Shown: piece by piece, positions 42,049 through 51,236 of the stretch
Layout of the letters: each line of letters starts with the position of its first letter
Position numbering within the stretch: the first letter of the stretch is position 1
Assembly: GCF_016862955.1 (NCBI RefSeq)
Contig: NZ_BONY01000010.1
Location: forward strand, 124,001 to 188,000
Origin: Rhizocola hellebori
GTDB lineage: Bacteria > Actinomycetota > Actinomycetes > Mycobacteriales > Micromonosporaceae
Direction: 5' to 3'
DNA: 64,000 nucleotides
Made by a program: the position numbers and the translations under genes
Notes under the pieces: model-generated
The model's database searches: none
What the model saw: the letters and a program-made list of their open reading frames with translations, nothing else
Told to the model about the DNA's origin: nothing

Positions 42049-42477
42049 ACACAGATTGCTGTCCACCTCGTGGTGGACGATCCCGACACCGCTGCCGCGT
42101 GGTACGCCGAGGTGCTCGATGCTCGGGAGACCAGCCGCGTTCCGCTGCCCGACGGCCGCCCGCTGACGGTCGAGCTGCGGGTGGGTGACACTGTGTTGGC
42201 CGTGGCGGGGCAATGGCCGGACCGTGGCCTGCGCACGCCGGCGGTGCTGGGCGGCAGCCCGGCCGCGTTCCATCTGCCGGTGCCCGACGTCGATGCCACC
42301 TATGCTCGCGCGATCGCCGCCGGGGCCACCGCGTTCGAGGCGCCGCATGATGCGTTCTGGGGCGACCGCACCGCGCAGTTCCTTGACCCGTCCGGGCATC
42401 GGTGGGCGATCGACCGGCACCTGCGCGATGTCCCCGCCGACGAGTTGGCTGCGCATGTGGCGGCGATGTTCGCATGA
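42046..42477 (+). CDS. VOC (glyoxalase/bleomycin-resistance fold) family protein
   Basis: 143 residues from ATG 42046. Two beta-alpha-beta3 units: AVHLVVDDPDTAAAWYAEVLDA and FHLPVPDVDATYARAIAAGATAFEAPHDAFWGDRTAQFLDPSGHRWAI. The WGDR..QF.DP.GH ending is typical of the PhnB/YdcC-like group. It binds small ligands or metals; exact reaction unknown. First gene of a two-gene unit, stop overlapping the reductase start (ATGA). Probably read from a leaderless mRNA. Confidence 0.9.
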   Translation: MTQIAVHLVVDDPDTAAAWYAEVLDARETSRVPLPDGRPLTVELRVGDTVLAVAGQWPDRGLRTPAVLGGSPAAFHLPVPDVDATYARAIAAGATAFEAPHDAFWGDRTAQFLDPSGHRWAIDRHLRDVPADELAAHVAAMFA

Positions 42478-43469
42478 GATACACGACGTTCGGCCGAACC
42501 GGATTGCGGGTGTCCGAGCTGGTGCTCGGCGCGATGACATTCGGTGAACAGGGCGGCGTCGGTGCACCGATCGAAGAATGTCGACGAATCTGCGACGCCT
42601 ACGCCGCGGCCGGCGGAAACTTCGTCGACACCGCCATCAACTACCGCGGCGGTGCCAGCGAGGAGATTCTGGGCGAGCTGCTCGCCGGACGGCGCGACCG
42701 GTTCGTCGTGGCCACGAAATACACGGTTACCCGTGACCCGGCCGACCCCAACGGCGGCGGCAACCACCGCAAGAACCTCAGGCTGTCGCTGGAGACCAGC
42801 CTGCGCCGGCTGCGCACCGACCACATCGACGTCTATTGGGTGCACATCTGGGACCGGCACACGCCGATCGAGGAGACCATGCGGGCGCTTGACGACGCGG
42901 TCACCGCCGGCAAAGTGCTCTACGTCGGTGTGTCGGACGCCCCGGCCTGGATGGTGTCCCGCGCGAACACGCTGGCCGAATGGCGAGGCTGGACCCCGTT
43001 CGCCGGCCTGCAAGTGCCGTACAGCCTGATCAACCGCGACGCCGAGCGGGAGCTGTTGCCGATGGCCGAGGCGTACGGCCTCACCGTGACGGCCTGGAGC
43101 CCGCTGGGCGGTGGCGTGTTGTCCGGCAAGTACAACGCCGGCCAACCCGAAGACAGGACGCGGCTGAGCCGGGACTCGATCAATGAACGCGACCTCGGTA
43201 TAGCTCGGGTCGTGCACGAGGTCGCCAGCGAACTGGGCGTCACCCCGGCCCAGGTGGCTCTCGGGTGGACACGACAACGCGGCGGGGTGCTTCCGATCAT
43301 CGGTGCGCGGACAGTCGACCAGCTGCTGGACAACCTCGGCTGCACCGCGGTCACACTGCCGCCGGAACTGGTCGTCCGCCTGGAGACGACGACCGGGTTC
43401 AGCCTCGGCTTCCCAGCCGACTTCATCGCCCAGACCACACCGTGGGTGCTCGGCGCCGCCGCACTCTGA
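42474..43469 (+). CDS. Aldo/keto reductase
   Basis: 331 residues from ATG 42474. The catalytic set is visible: D and Y in FVDTAINYRGGASEE, K in FVVATKYT and H in IDVYWVHIWD. The NADPH site lies in the C-terminal VTAWSPLGGGVLSGKY and LPIIGARTVDQLLDNL blocks. Reduces aldehydes or ketones. Translationally coupled by a 4-nt overlap to the VOC gene and probably under the TetR regulator. Confidence 0.95.
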   Translation: MRYTTFGRTGLRVSELVLGAMTFGEQGGVGAPIEECRRICDAYAAAGGNFVDTAINYRGGASEEILGELLAGRRDRFVVATKYTVTRDPADPNGGGNHRKNLRLSLETSLRRLRTDHIDVYWVHIWDRHTPIEETMRALDDAVTAGKVLYVGVSDAPAWMVSRANTLAEWRGWTPFAGLQVPYSLINRDAERELLPMAEAYGLTVTAWSPLGGGVLSGKYNAGQPEDRTRLSRDSINERDLGIARVVHEVASELGVTPAQVALGWTRQRGGVLPIIGARTVDQLLDNLGCTAVTLPPELVVRLETTTGFSLGFPADFIAQTTPWVLGAAAL

Positions 43470-43705
43470 CCGACAGCTCTGGTCGTCTCGCCTCGGCTGG
43501 TACCTCTGGCGTGGCAGAAGTCGTTGTTGGGCAACACTATCTGGCAGCGATACACCGGTGACTGCCCCCACCCGAACCTTTCCGGCCATGACGACATGGC
43601 CAACTCACTCGACGCCGCGTTCCGGGCATCCGGCGGCTAGCAGGGCAGGCGACGTATTGCCGACAACAGGTGGCGCGGATGATCGTCGCGTACCAGTGTG
43701 CAGAC

Positions 43706-45946
43706 ATGAATTCGAGGCTTTCACGATCGTACTGGGGGCGCGCGCTCGTTGTGACGAGTGCGCTGACCCTGCTAGCTGCTGGTTTAGTGGGATCAGCGGC
43801 TTCCGCGGAGGGACTCCCGCCCGCGGATCAGGTGTTCGACAGCCTCGATCAGGCGGCCGAGTTCGGCGTGATAGAGCCGACGATGGTCAAGCAGATTCGT
43901 GCGGGCAAGGGAGTTGTCGCCATTGTCCAATTCGAACCGTCCAAAGTGGTCGACGCCTACGGGAAAGGGGACGAAGCCGGGGTGGCCCGGGCGGCGGCGC
44001 TGATCAAGCAGATGCGCACGGATGTTCTCAAAACGGTGCCGGTCAAACCGACACAGCTCTTCGAACTGGTACCGGCCTTCGTTACCGAGCTGTTCAACTC
44101 CGAGCTGGCATTGCGGCTGATCAACCATAAGCATGTGCTGTCGCTCGCGCCGGACCGGCCCAACGTCTTGCACCTGGACGAGAGCCTGCCGCGCGTCAGG
44201 CAACCGCAGGTCGTCACCGGAAGCGGCCTCACCGGGGCCGGCACCTCGGTGGTCGTGCTGGACACCGGCGCGGACTACACGGACGTCGCCTTCGGTATGT
44301 GTTCCGCGCCGGGCGTTCCGGCCGGGTGCAGGGTGCCGGTGGCGTTCGACATCGCGCCCGACGACAGGTCGCTGGACGATCACGGGCATGGCACCAACGT
44401 GGCAGCGATCGTGGCCGGGGTCGCCCCGGGCGCCAACGTGATCCCGATCGATGTCTACGAGGGCCGTTACATCTGGGACCGGCACGCGATAGCGGCATTG
44501 AGCTGGGTGCTGGGCAAACACTACGTCTACAACATCGCCGCGGTGAACATGAGCTACGGCTTCGACCAATACTTCAACTCGCCTTGCGGCGGAGCAGGTT
44601 TTCTCAACCTCTATACGTCGCCCTTCCAGATGATGCGGCAGGCCGGTGTCCTTCCGGTCGCGTCGGCGGGAAACCACGCCATGCACAATCCCACCTTCAC
44701 TTCCGGGGTGTCGGTGCCGTCGTGTACGGCCGGGGCGATCGCGGTCGGAGCAGTGCACACCCGCGACGAGACCGACGACCAGCCGGGGGAGAACTGCACC
44801 GATAAGGCCCCGATCAGCTTCGATCAGATCACCTGCTTCACGGCCGGTGGGCCGATGGTGGACGTGCTGGCGCCGGGCACCGGCATCACCGCGGCCGGGA
44901 TCACGATGACGGGTACGTCGCAGGCCTCCCCGCATGCCGCCGGAGCCGTGGCGCTCCTGAAACAGGCGGCCCCGAATTCGTCGGCTCTGGACCGGGAGAT
45001 TCAGCTGACCACCTCCAGCGTGCAGATCCTGGACCCGCGCACGGGCCTCACCCGGCCCCGGCTGGATCTGCCTTCGGCGGTGCGGAGGGCGGCACCGGTA
45101 CCCAATGACAATCGCTCCGACAAAACTGTCCTCATTGGATCCAGCGGCCGCTTCGCCCAAACCACCTGGACCGCAGGCAGCGAGCCGGGCGAGACCGGCC
45201 ATGCCGGCGATCCCGGGGGCGCCTCTGTCTGGTACGAGTGGACTGCCAGTCAGGCCATCAACGCCGTCATCACGACTGACGGCAGCGACTTCGACACGCT
45301 GCTGTCGGTCTACTCCGTCGACGCCATGGGCAACCTCGCCGTGCTGGGGGAGAACGACGACGAGGCCATGGGCATCTCGACCAGCCGGGTCGCGGTAGGG
45401 GTCGCCGCCGGGCAGAGGATCCAGATCGCGATCGACGGCAAGCTCGACACCACCACGGGATTCACCGCGACCGGCCACGCCAAACTGACCTGGAACCTGC
45501 CCAACGACGACATCGCCGACGCGGTCTCGTTTCCCGACACCATTTTCGCCAACGGCGCGGCCCGCAGCGGATCCAACCTGCGTTCCACGCACCAGTTCGG
45601 CGAGCAGGCTCACTGCGGTGATGTGTATGCGAGGGCATCGGTCTGGTACAAGTGGGAGCCGTCCACCGATCAAAGTGTGCGGGCGCGGCTCGGCGGCGTA
45701 CAGCTGACCTGCCTCGCAATCTACAGCGCGCCAAGGGCTCTGACGCAGCCGGCCTTCAGCGATCTCACCCGGATCGTGTCTGGTTCCGACGATCAGGGCG
45801 ACGCCATCGACGTCACGTTCGACGCGGTGACGGCCAATACCTATTGGATGGCCGTGGACGGGGTCTCCTTCGAATCGGCGTGCTACCCCAACGGAATGTG
45901 CGACTACATCACCACCGCCGGCCCGTTCTCCCTGCAGCTCAACTAA
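43706..45946 (+). CDS. Secreted subtilisin-like serine protease (S8)
   Basis: 746 residues from ATG 43706 (the GTG at 43670 adds 12 residues before the signal peptide). Signal peptide to about residue 34, then a propeptide-like region (VVAIVQFEP...). Catalytic D186 in VVVLDTGADYT, H228 in DDHGHGTNVA and S405 in MTGTSQASPHAAG; oxyanion N323 in VASAGNHA. The motif around the His reads HGTN for the usual HGTH. The C-terminal 270 residues form two beta-sandwich (PPC-like) domains (ASVWYEWTASQAINAVI, ASVWYKWEPSTDQSVRA). Extracellular endopeptidase. Confidence 0.93.
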   Translation: MNSRLSRSYWGRALVVTSALTLLAAGLVGSAASAEGLPPADQVFDSLDQAAEFGVIEPTMVKQIRAGKGVVAIVQFEPSKVVDAYGKGDEAGVARAAALIKQMRTDVLKTVPVKPTQLFELVPAFVTELFNSELALRLINHKHVLSLAPDRPNVLHLDESLPRVRQPQVVTGSGLTGAGTSVVVLDTGADYTDVAFGMCSAPGVPAGCRVPVAFDIAPDDRSLDDHGHGTNVAAIVAGVAPGANVIPIDVYEGRYIWDRHAIAALSWVLGKHYVYNIAAVNMSYGFDQYFNSPCGGAGFLNLYTSPFQMMRQAGVLPVASAGNHAMHNPTFTSGVSVPSCTAGAIAVGAVHTRDETDDQPGENCTDKAPISFDQITCFTAGGPMVDVLAPGTGITAAGITMTGTSQASPHAAGAVALLKQAAPNSSALDREIQLTTSSVQILDPRTGLTRPRLDLPSAVRRAAPVPNDNRSDKTVLIGSSGRFAQTTWTAGSEPGETGHAGDPGGASVWYEWTASQAINAVITTDGSDFDTLLSVYSVDAMGNLAVLGENDDEAMGISTSRVAVGVAAGQRIQIAIDGKLDTTTGFTATGHAKLTWNLPNDDIADAVSFPDTIFANGAARSGSNLRSTHQFGEQAHCGDVYARASVWYKWEPSTDQSVRARLGGVQLTCLAIYSAPRALTQPAFSDLTRIVSGSDDQGDAIDVTFDAVTANTYWMAVDGVSFESACYPNGMCDYITTAGPFSLQLN

Positions 45947-45964
45947 CCTCGCCGGTTCCCTTGT

Positions 45965-46975
45965 TCAGCATCGAATAGCGGCACCTGTGCTGAGGATGCG
46001 GAATTGACTGTCCACAGTGACCAGTCGCGCGTCCCACGGGCAGGTGCCGCTGTGGTCTACCGGACCGTAACCCCAGCCTCGGTCGACCACCCGCAGGTTG
46101 ACGATCGGGCCGGGCATGCCGTTGCGGAAGCTGTAACCGCCGCCCTTGACCAGTAGCCGGTCGATGTCCACGGACGTGTTGCCCTGCTTGTCGGGGTAGA
46201 AGAACGGTGCTGTGCCACCGCATCCGGCCTTTTCCACCAGCTCCAGGGTGACATTGCGGATGATCAGTTTCGCGCCGCCGTAGCCCTGCACGCCGTCGCC
46301 GTGCCAGTCACCGCACGTGTCGGGGGAGACGATGCGGGCGAAGCTGTCCTCGATGCGCACCTCGCCGCAGCCGTTGCTGTTGCCGCCGACCCGGAACCCC
46401 TCCGAAAGCCCGTCGATCTTCACCCGGCGCGCTGTGTAGCCACCGGCCCCGATAGCGGGAAAGCCGTCATCGGTGGTCTTCTGACCAGCCGTGCGCACGA
46501 CCGAGACGTTCTCGAGCACCAAGCCGTTGCGGCACTGCGACCCGGCGAAGTTGTTGATGCTGCCGCCCTGGATCTCGACCCGCCGCACGGTCACGTTGGG
46601 GGCGTTGATGACCAGGCTCGCCCCGACGATGCGTACATCCTCAATCACCGTTGCGGCTTTGGTGACCACCAGATCGGTGGTGCGGGTGGAGGCCGGAGTC
46701 CACCCGGCCGGTACCCCGGTGTTCGTCGCGTTGGGCCAGGCCCGCTCCGAGGGCGCCGTCGAAGGGCTCTTTGTCGGGATCGGACCCGGGGTCTGGCTGG
46801 CGACCGGGTCGAGGGTCGGTCCGATGGCCGAGGCGATGGGGTCTGCTGAAGCGGCCCCGCTGTCTCGCGGCGCCTCGCCCGGTCGGTCCAAGGTCAGCGC
46901 CAACCCCACCGCCGCCAGTAGCACAGCCGCCGTCACCGCCACACCGATCCAGATTCGCTTGTGCCGCCCCACCAT
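45965..46975 (-). CDS. Membrane-anchored right-handed beta-helix (pectate lyase-like) protein
   Basis: 336 residues. One N-terminal membrane helix (IWIGVAVTAAVLLAAVGLAL) follows a basic tail; residues 35-80 are a Pro/Ser/Thr linker. From residue 100 the sequence has the repeated N..V/I.. rungs of parallel beta-helices (NVTVRRVEIQGGSINNF, LVLENVSVVRTAG, LIIRNVTLELV, VDIDRLLVKGGGYSFRNG). No catalytic set can be assigned. Faces outside the cell and may bind or trim polysaccharide. Convergent with the S8 protease, 18 nt apart. Confidence 0.85.
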   Translation of the reverse strand: MVGRHKRIWIGVAVTAAVLLAAVGLALTLDRPGEAPRDSGAASADPIASAIGPTLDPVASQTPGPIPTKSPSTAPSERAWPNATNTGVPAGWTPASTRTTDLVVTKAATVIEDVRIVGASLVINAPNVTVRRVEIQGGSINNFAGSQCRNGLVLENVSVVRTAGQKTTDDGFPAIGAGGYTARRVKIDGLSEGFRVGGNSNGCGEVRIEDSFARIVSPDTCGDWHGDGVQGYGGAKLIIRNVTLELVEKAGCGGTAPFFYPDKQGNTSVDIDRLLVKGGGYSFRNGMPGPIVNLRVVDRGWGYGPVDHSGTCPWDARLVTVDSQFRILSTGAAIRC

Positions 46976-47140
46976 CCGCGCTCCCGATCCCTCTGTCCGC
47001 CGCGCAAACCGTTACCGGGCCGGTTTCCGGTGCCGCCCCTCCACAGTTTCTTGCCGAGCGATGTCAGAGCGTACTGCACCGGCCGCTGCCGCAGGGTCTC
47101 CGGAGCATCCCGGCCGGGGCTGTCGCGATGGCAGGCCAGG

Positions 47141-47530
47141 TCAGCGGGCCAGGCGGTGGGCGAGCGAGGGAATGACGATCGCCGCTGCGACCAGGTGGGC
47201 CAGCATCAGCAGCGCTTTGGTGGCCGGGCCGGCATCGGCGATCGCGTCCGGCACCAGCGACAGCACCGTCAGCACCACAGTCGTGCGGACAAAGACGCGC
47301 CGCGGATGGCGGGCCTGGTATGCCAGCACCACGGCAAGGATCACGCCCACCAGCGAGAAACCTGCCGTCAGCACGCCGAAGCCGGTGACCGGGATCGCGA
47401 CGCCGCCCATGTCCAGGCTGATGCCCGCGGCATGACCAACGGTGGCCACAATCATGGTGGCCACGCTCGCGGCAGCGGCGGCGGCGACTCCGATTCCGAT
47501 CAGCGAGCGGATGGTCGAGGTGGTGTTCAT
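47141..47530 (-). CDS. Four-helix membrane protein (DUF6069-like)
   Basis: 129 residues. Membrane segments: LIGIGVAAAAAASVATMIVATVGHA, PVTGFGVLTAGFSLVGVILAVVLAYQA, FVRTTVVLTVLSLVPDAIAD and LLMLAHLVAAAIVIPSLAHRL. This layout fits the DUF6069 actinobacterial family of unknown role. A longer overlapping frame (47064-47726) shares this stretch but shows no hydrophobic pattern and is rejected. The 165 nt between it and the beta-helix gene hold nothing clear. Confidence 0.75.
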   Translation of the reverse strand: MNTTSTIRSLIGIGVAAAAAASVATMIVATVGHAAGISLDMGGVAIPVTGFGVLTAGFSLVGVILAVVLAYQARHPRRVFVRTTVVLTVLSLVPDAIADAGPATKALLMLAHLVAAAIVIPSLAHRLAR

Positions 47531-47637
47531 CGTGCCCTCCAGCGGGTGTAGGACCAGCGCATGGCCGGTGTCTCACCCGTACTACGAAGAGGACCCACCC
47601 CAACCGACACCCAGGGGAATGAACCAAACCGTCCGCG

Positions 47638-47655
47638 GGTATATAAGCAGTTATG
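47638..47655 (+). promoter_or_regulatory. TATATAA -10 box next to the start codon of the membrane protein
   Basis: TATATAA at 47640-47646 is the only AT run in a GC-rich gap and ends 6 nt before ATG 47653. That spacing suggests a leaderless transcript. Confidence 0.5.
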
Positions 47656-48096
47656 ATCATGGCTCTGCTGCTTGACCTGGCCAATATCCTCGGTGGCTTC
47701 CTCCTCGCCATCGCGTTGCTGCGCAAGCTACCCCGGGTCGGCGATGACCTGAGCAGCTTCGCGGCGCGGGTGGCCCCGTTCGGCTGGCTGGTCGGCGTCG
47801 TGGCGCTGGTGGCTGCCGGCTTCTACGTGATCGTGCACCTGGTGTCCGGGCCGTACCTCTTGCACTTCGAGGTGGTCGGGATAGGTGTGGGCATCGCCCT
47901 GCTGTGGGACAGACTGCGAGGCCGCACCGGCGACGACACGGCTATCAGCCCGCAGACGGTGACCGGTGCGGGCGTGGCGACGCAGCGGCTCACCGTCATC
48001 GGGCGGGATACCGCAACGGGTTTGACCCTGCTGCTAGCGATCTTCGGCATCATCGCCATCGTCGTCGGCATCCAGGGCTTGTTCACCCCGGACTGA
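47653..48096 (+). CDS. Membrane protein, hypothetical
   Basis: 147 residues with three to four membrane segments (DLANILGGFLLAIALL, FGWLVGVVALVAAGFYVIVHLV, VVGIGVGIALLWDRL, GLTLLLAIFGIIAIVVGIQGLF). Between the third and last helix is a polar stretch. The ATG at 47653 or 47659 may start translation; the first is favoured by the upstream -10 box. No family recognised. Confidence 0.7.
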   Translation: MIMALLLDLANILGGFLLAIALLRKLPRVGDDLSSFAARVAPFGWLVGVVALVAAGFYVIVHLVSGPYLLHFEVVGIGVGIALLWDRLRGRTGDDTAISPQTVTGAGVATQRLTVIGRDTATGLTLLLAIFGIIAIVVGIQGLFTPD

Positions 48097-48225
48097 TCCT
48101 GATCGCGATGGCCGTCCTGCTCCATAGCTATGGCTGAATGGCTTACCGGGCCTGGCGTGAACGCTGTTCGTGAATCGCATCGACTACGGTGACTGTGGAG
48201 GGCGGCATTCACGAAGGGAGCCCTC

Positions 48226-48909
48226 ATGTTCGCATTCCGGCGCTACGCCTCGATGGTGGTGTTGGTCCTCGGCTCGGTCGGCGTCGCCGCACCGGCGTCA
48301 GCCACAGCCACACCACCGCGCGTGGTCTCCATCGCCCAGGCTAGAGCTTTGCCGCTGGGCACAACGGTCACGGTGTACGCCACGGCGACCACGCCCTCGG
48401 GGTGGCTTGAGTCCAGCTCCTTCGACAAAGGGTTCGGATTGCAGGACCACAGCGCCGGGATCTACGTGAGTGTCGCCGTCGACCTGGCCATCGCCCCCCG
48501 GGACAAGGTGCTGGTCACCGGCCAGCTACGCGACAGTTTCGGGCTGCTCCAGCTCGCCGCCGACCCTTCCCAAGTCCATGTTCGCGGCAAAGGCAGCCGG
48601 ATCCACCCACGCCGCACCGCCACCGGCGCGGTCAACGAGGCCACCGAGGGCAGCCTTGTGCGGGTGGCCGGTGCGGTGACCCAGGCGCCGGTGTCCGACC
48701 TGCCATACGGTTACATTTTCCACCTCGACGACGGCTCAGGCGATCTCACCATCTTCGTCAGTACCCAGCCCAACATCGACCTGTCCGGCGTGACGATCGG
48801 CAAGACCGTCGCGGTAACCGGCTTCAGCGGCCAGTTCGACACCCACTACGAAGTCAACCCCCGGTTCCAGTCCGACATCACAGTGTCCAGCAGGGGCGCT
48901 GGCGATTAG
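48226..48909 (+). CDS. Secreted OB-fold-like protein
   Basis: 227 residues from ATG 48226 (GAAGGGAG upstream). Signal peptide to residue 26. The mature protein has two similar halves: SIAQARALPLGTTVTVYATATTP...GLQDHSAGIYVSVAV... and EATEGSLVRVAGAVTQAP...FHLDDGSGDLTIFVSTQPNIDLS. These follow nucleic-acid-binding OB-fold repeats seen in secreted nucleases, but no nuclease domain is attached. May bind extracellular nucleic acid or sugars; this is inference. Confidence 0.72.
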   Translation: MFAFRRYASMVVLVLGSVGVAAPASATATPPRVVSIAQARALPLGTTVTVYATATTPSGWLESSSFDKGFGLQDHSAGIYVSVAVDLAIAPRDKVLVTGQLRDSFGLLQLAADPSQVHVRGKGSRIHPRRTATGAVNEATEGSLVRVAGAVTQAPVSDLPYGYIFHLDDGSGDLTIFVSTQPNIDLSGVTIGKTVAVTGFSGQFDTHYEVNPRFQSDITVSSRGAGD

Positions 48910-48918
48910 GGTAAACGC

Positions 48919-49611
48919 GTGATTCGGGCCGTGGTCGTCGACGTGGACGACACCTTGTGTCTGACCGAGGCGGCCTGCTTCGATCTGGAGAATCAGGTGC
49001 TGGCCCGCCTCGGGTCAGCACCGATGACCCGGCAGGTTCACCTTGCCACCTGGGGGTTGCCGTTGCGGGAGGCGATCTCATTGCGATCACCCGGTGTGGA
49101 CGTCGACGCCTTCACGGCCGAGTTCAACGACGTGTTCGAGGGGCATCTGCGCAGCGGGCTGGTCGATGTGATCCCCGACGAGAATCTGCGTGCCTTGGAC
49201 AGGCTCGTCGCGGCCGGTCGCACAGTCATGATCTTAACTTCGCGAACGCTGGCGGAGGTGGGGCACCTGCTCGACCCGGGCCATGTTCTGGCCAGCCGGG
49301 TGAGCGCGGCCTTCCACTCGGACAACACCGGCTTTCACAAGCCGGACCCACGGGTGTTTGACGAGCTCATCGCCGCTACCGGGCTGTCACCGCAGCAATG
49401 CGCATATGTGGGGGACTCGCCAGGTGATGCCGCGGCGGCCAAGGGCGCAGGTCTGCATTTCATTGCCTGCCTTCAAAGCGGCCTGCGGCGGCGCGAAGAT
49501 TTCGATGCGTTCGGCATCGACGGGTTCATCGACGACTTCCCCGACCTGCCCGAGGCGCTTGCCTTGCTTGAGACTGCCACCGGGCCCGCCGGCCGGCAAT
49601 TGGCGCCTTAA
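48919..49611 (+). CDS. HAD-superfamily hydrolase
   Basis: 230 residues from GTG 48919. Motif I VVVDVDDTLCLTE, motif II ILTSRT, lysine in FHKPDPRVF and motif IV YVGDSPGDAAAA are all intact, so it should be an active phosphatase or related enzyme (phosphoglycolate phosphatase-like), unlike the HAD at 25851. The 3' end overlaps the ferredoxin stop by 4 nt on the opposite strand. Confidence 0.9.
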   Translation: MIRAVVVDVDDTLCLTEAACFDLENQVLARLGSAPMTRQVHLATWGLPLREAISLRSPGVDVDAFTAEFNDVFEGHLRSGLVDVIPDENLRALDRLVAAGRTVMILTSRTLAEVGHLLDPGHVLASRVSAAFHSDNTGFHKPDPRVFDELIAATGLSPQQCAYVGDSPGDAAAAKGAGLHFIACLQSGLRRREDFDAFGIDGFIDDFPDLPEALALLETATGPAGRQLAP

Positions 49612-49826
49612 GGCGGTGGGTCGATGGGCGTGCCGGTGTCAGCGTCCGTAACGGCGATCGCCTCCATCGGGCAGTTGACGGCCGCGCCGAGCACAATGTC
49701 GTCCGGCTCCACCGGCGACGCCAGTGGCCGGGAGCGGCCGTCAGGCCCGATCGCGAAGTGCGCAGGCGCGGTGCCGGCGCAGACACCGGATCCGATGCAG
49801 GCGGACGACACCGTGAGCTTCCACAT
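49608..49826 (-). CDS. Ferredoxin for cytochrome P450
   Basis: 72 residues. Cysteines C10, C16 (in CIGSGVC) and C52 followed by P (NCPMEAI) match the 3Fe-4S ferredoxins of actinobacterial P450 operons, whose fourth position is not a cysteine. It would pass electrons from a reductase to the P450 encoded 11 nt upstream in the same unit. The start codon lies in a near-perfect copy of the GTCCA-N3-TGGAC palindrome (49819-49831, one mismatch). Confidence 0.9.
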   Translation of the reverse strand: MWKLTVSSACIGSGVCAGTAPAHFAIGPDGRSRPLASPVEPDDIVLGAAVNCPMEAIAVTDADTGTPIDPPP

Positions 49827-49837
49827 TGGACAGACTC

Positions 49838-51070
49838 CTACGCCTCGTGCTGCCAGGTCACCGGAAGGGTCTCAAGGCTGCGCAAAATCATGCCGGACTT
49901 GAACCGCAACTGTGAGTCGGGCACCGCGATCTGCAGGCCGGGCAGGTGCCGCAGTAAACCGCTCAGCGCCTCCTGCAACTCCATCCGGGCAAGCTGAGCG
50001 CCCAGACAGTGATGCGCCCCCGCGCCGAAACTCAGATGCTGCGCGACCTCGCGGGACAGATCCAGCCGGTCGGGATCGGAGAAGACCGACTCGTCGCGGT
50101 TGGCCGCTAGCGCCGAGGTGAGCACGACCGAACCGGCCGGAATGGTGACACCGCTGAGTTCCACCGCCTCGGTGGTGATGCGCGGCAGGCCGTTGGAACT
50201 GCTGTCGCCGAGCTGGACGAAGCGCATCAGCTCCTCCACCGCCTGCGGAACCAGCTCCGGCGAGGCGGCAAGGCGTTGGTACTCCTCAGGAAAGCTCATC
50301 AGGGTCAGCAGGAACATGTTGATCTGGTTGGCGGTGGTCTCATGACCGGCGATGAGCAGGCCGAAGCAGAGGTTCAGCAACTCCTTCTCGGTCAGCCGAT
50401 CGCCCTCGTCACGTGCGGCGATCAGGGCGGTCATCAGATCGTCGGCCGGGGTGGCCCGCTTGTCGGCGATCAGCTTGCCGAAGTACTCGCCCAGTTTGAC
50501 TATCGTCGAGCGGATCTCGTCGGGGTCGCGACTCGCGTCCGACATGACCGTGTCCGACCAGGCGTGGAAGATGTGCTGATCCTGTGGCGGCACGCCAAGC
50601 AGCTCGCAGATGACCCGCACCGGCAGCGGCAGCGAAAAGTGCTCCACGAGGTCGACCGGGTGCGGCCGGGCGGTCACCTCGGCAAGCAGCTCGTCGACCA
50701 GCGCCCTGACCTTGGGCCGCAGCTGTTCCACCCGGCGCGCGGTGAACGCCCCGGCGACGAGGCGCCGCAGGCGCGTGTGCTCCGGAGGGTCCAGGGAAAT
50801 CATGGAATCCTCGGCGAGCATCGAGACGCCCGTCTGTGCGCCGCCCGGCCCCATCGCGTTGGCGGCGGCGCGGCTGAATCGCGGGTCGATGAGCACCTGG
50901 CGCACATCTGCATATCTGGTCACCAGATAGCCCGTCGTGCCATCGTCGAGGGTGACCTTGGCGACCGGCTGGTGGGCACGCAGCTGCGCGAGCTGGGGTG
51001 CCGGATGATAGAGAGTAGGGGCGGGCGGAATCGGGAACTCCACCGCCGTCGCGCTGTCCTGTTGAGTCAT
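49838..51070 (-). CDS. Cytochrome P450
   Basis: 410 residues, standard for soluble bacterial P450s. I-helix AGHETT at 241-246, ExxR pair E280/R283 (EELMR), and heme loop FGAGAHHCLG at 348-357 with the thiolate C355. The general pattern (HTRLRRLVAGAFTARRVEQLRP, SLPLPVRVICELLGVP) fits the CYP105/CYP107 group, often in secondary metabolism or xenobiotic hydroxylation. A GGGAGGTG site precedes ATG 51070. No biosynthetic genes adjoin the pair, so the substrate is open. Confidence 0.95.
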   Translation of the reverse strand: MTQQDSATAVEFPIPPAPTLYHPAPQLAQLRAHQPVAKVTLDDGTTGYLVTRYADVRQVLIDPRFSRAAANAMGPGGAQTGVSMLAEDSMISLDPPEHTRLRRLVAGAFTARRVEQLRPKVRALVDELLAEVTARPHPVDLVEHFSLPLPVRVICELLGVPPQDQHIFHAWSDTVMSDASRDPDEIRSTIVKLGEYFGKLIADKRATPADDLMTALIAARDEGDRLTEKELLNLCFGLLIAGHETTANQINMFLLTLMSFPEEYQRLAASPELVPQAVEELMRFVQLGDSSSNGLPRITTEAVELSGVTIPAGSVVLTSALAANRDESVFSDPDRLDLSREVAQHLSFGAGAHHCLGAQLARMELQEALSGLLRHLPGLQIAVPDSQLRFKSGMILRSLETLPVTWQHEA

Positions 51071-51236
51071 GTCAACACCTCCCGTGAGCGGACCTCGTCA
51101 AATCTAAACCAATAAAAACATCAATTCGAGTCCTTGGTACCGGTTTTGATGGGCCACATTGCGTTCCGATTCCTGTTGCGGATCTGGCCGCCCGTGGTTG
51201 GCGACAGGGGCGCTCCCGGCCGCCTATGCTGTCGCC
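51071..51236. promoter_or_regulatory. Divergent promoter region of the P450 operon
   Basis: AT-rich stretch at about 51098-51130 (AATCTAAACCAATAAAAACATC) stands out from its surroundings and lies 30-60 bp upstream of the P450 start. No dyad was found; the promoter position is inferred. Confidence 0.4.

Noticed and set aside
43793-45673. 626-codon frame antisense to the S8 protease
   Set aside because: GC-rich antisense noise: the plus-strand frame has all catalytic motifs and the codon bias.
47064-47726. 220-codon minus frame near the DUF6069-like gene
   Set aside because: No domain and arginine/glycine-rich; the 129-codon frame has a clear membrane-protein pattern.
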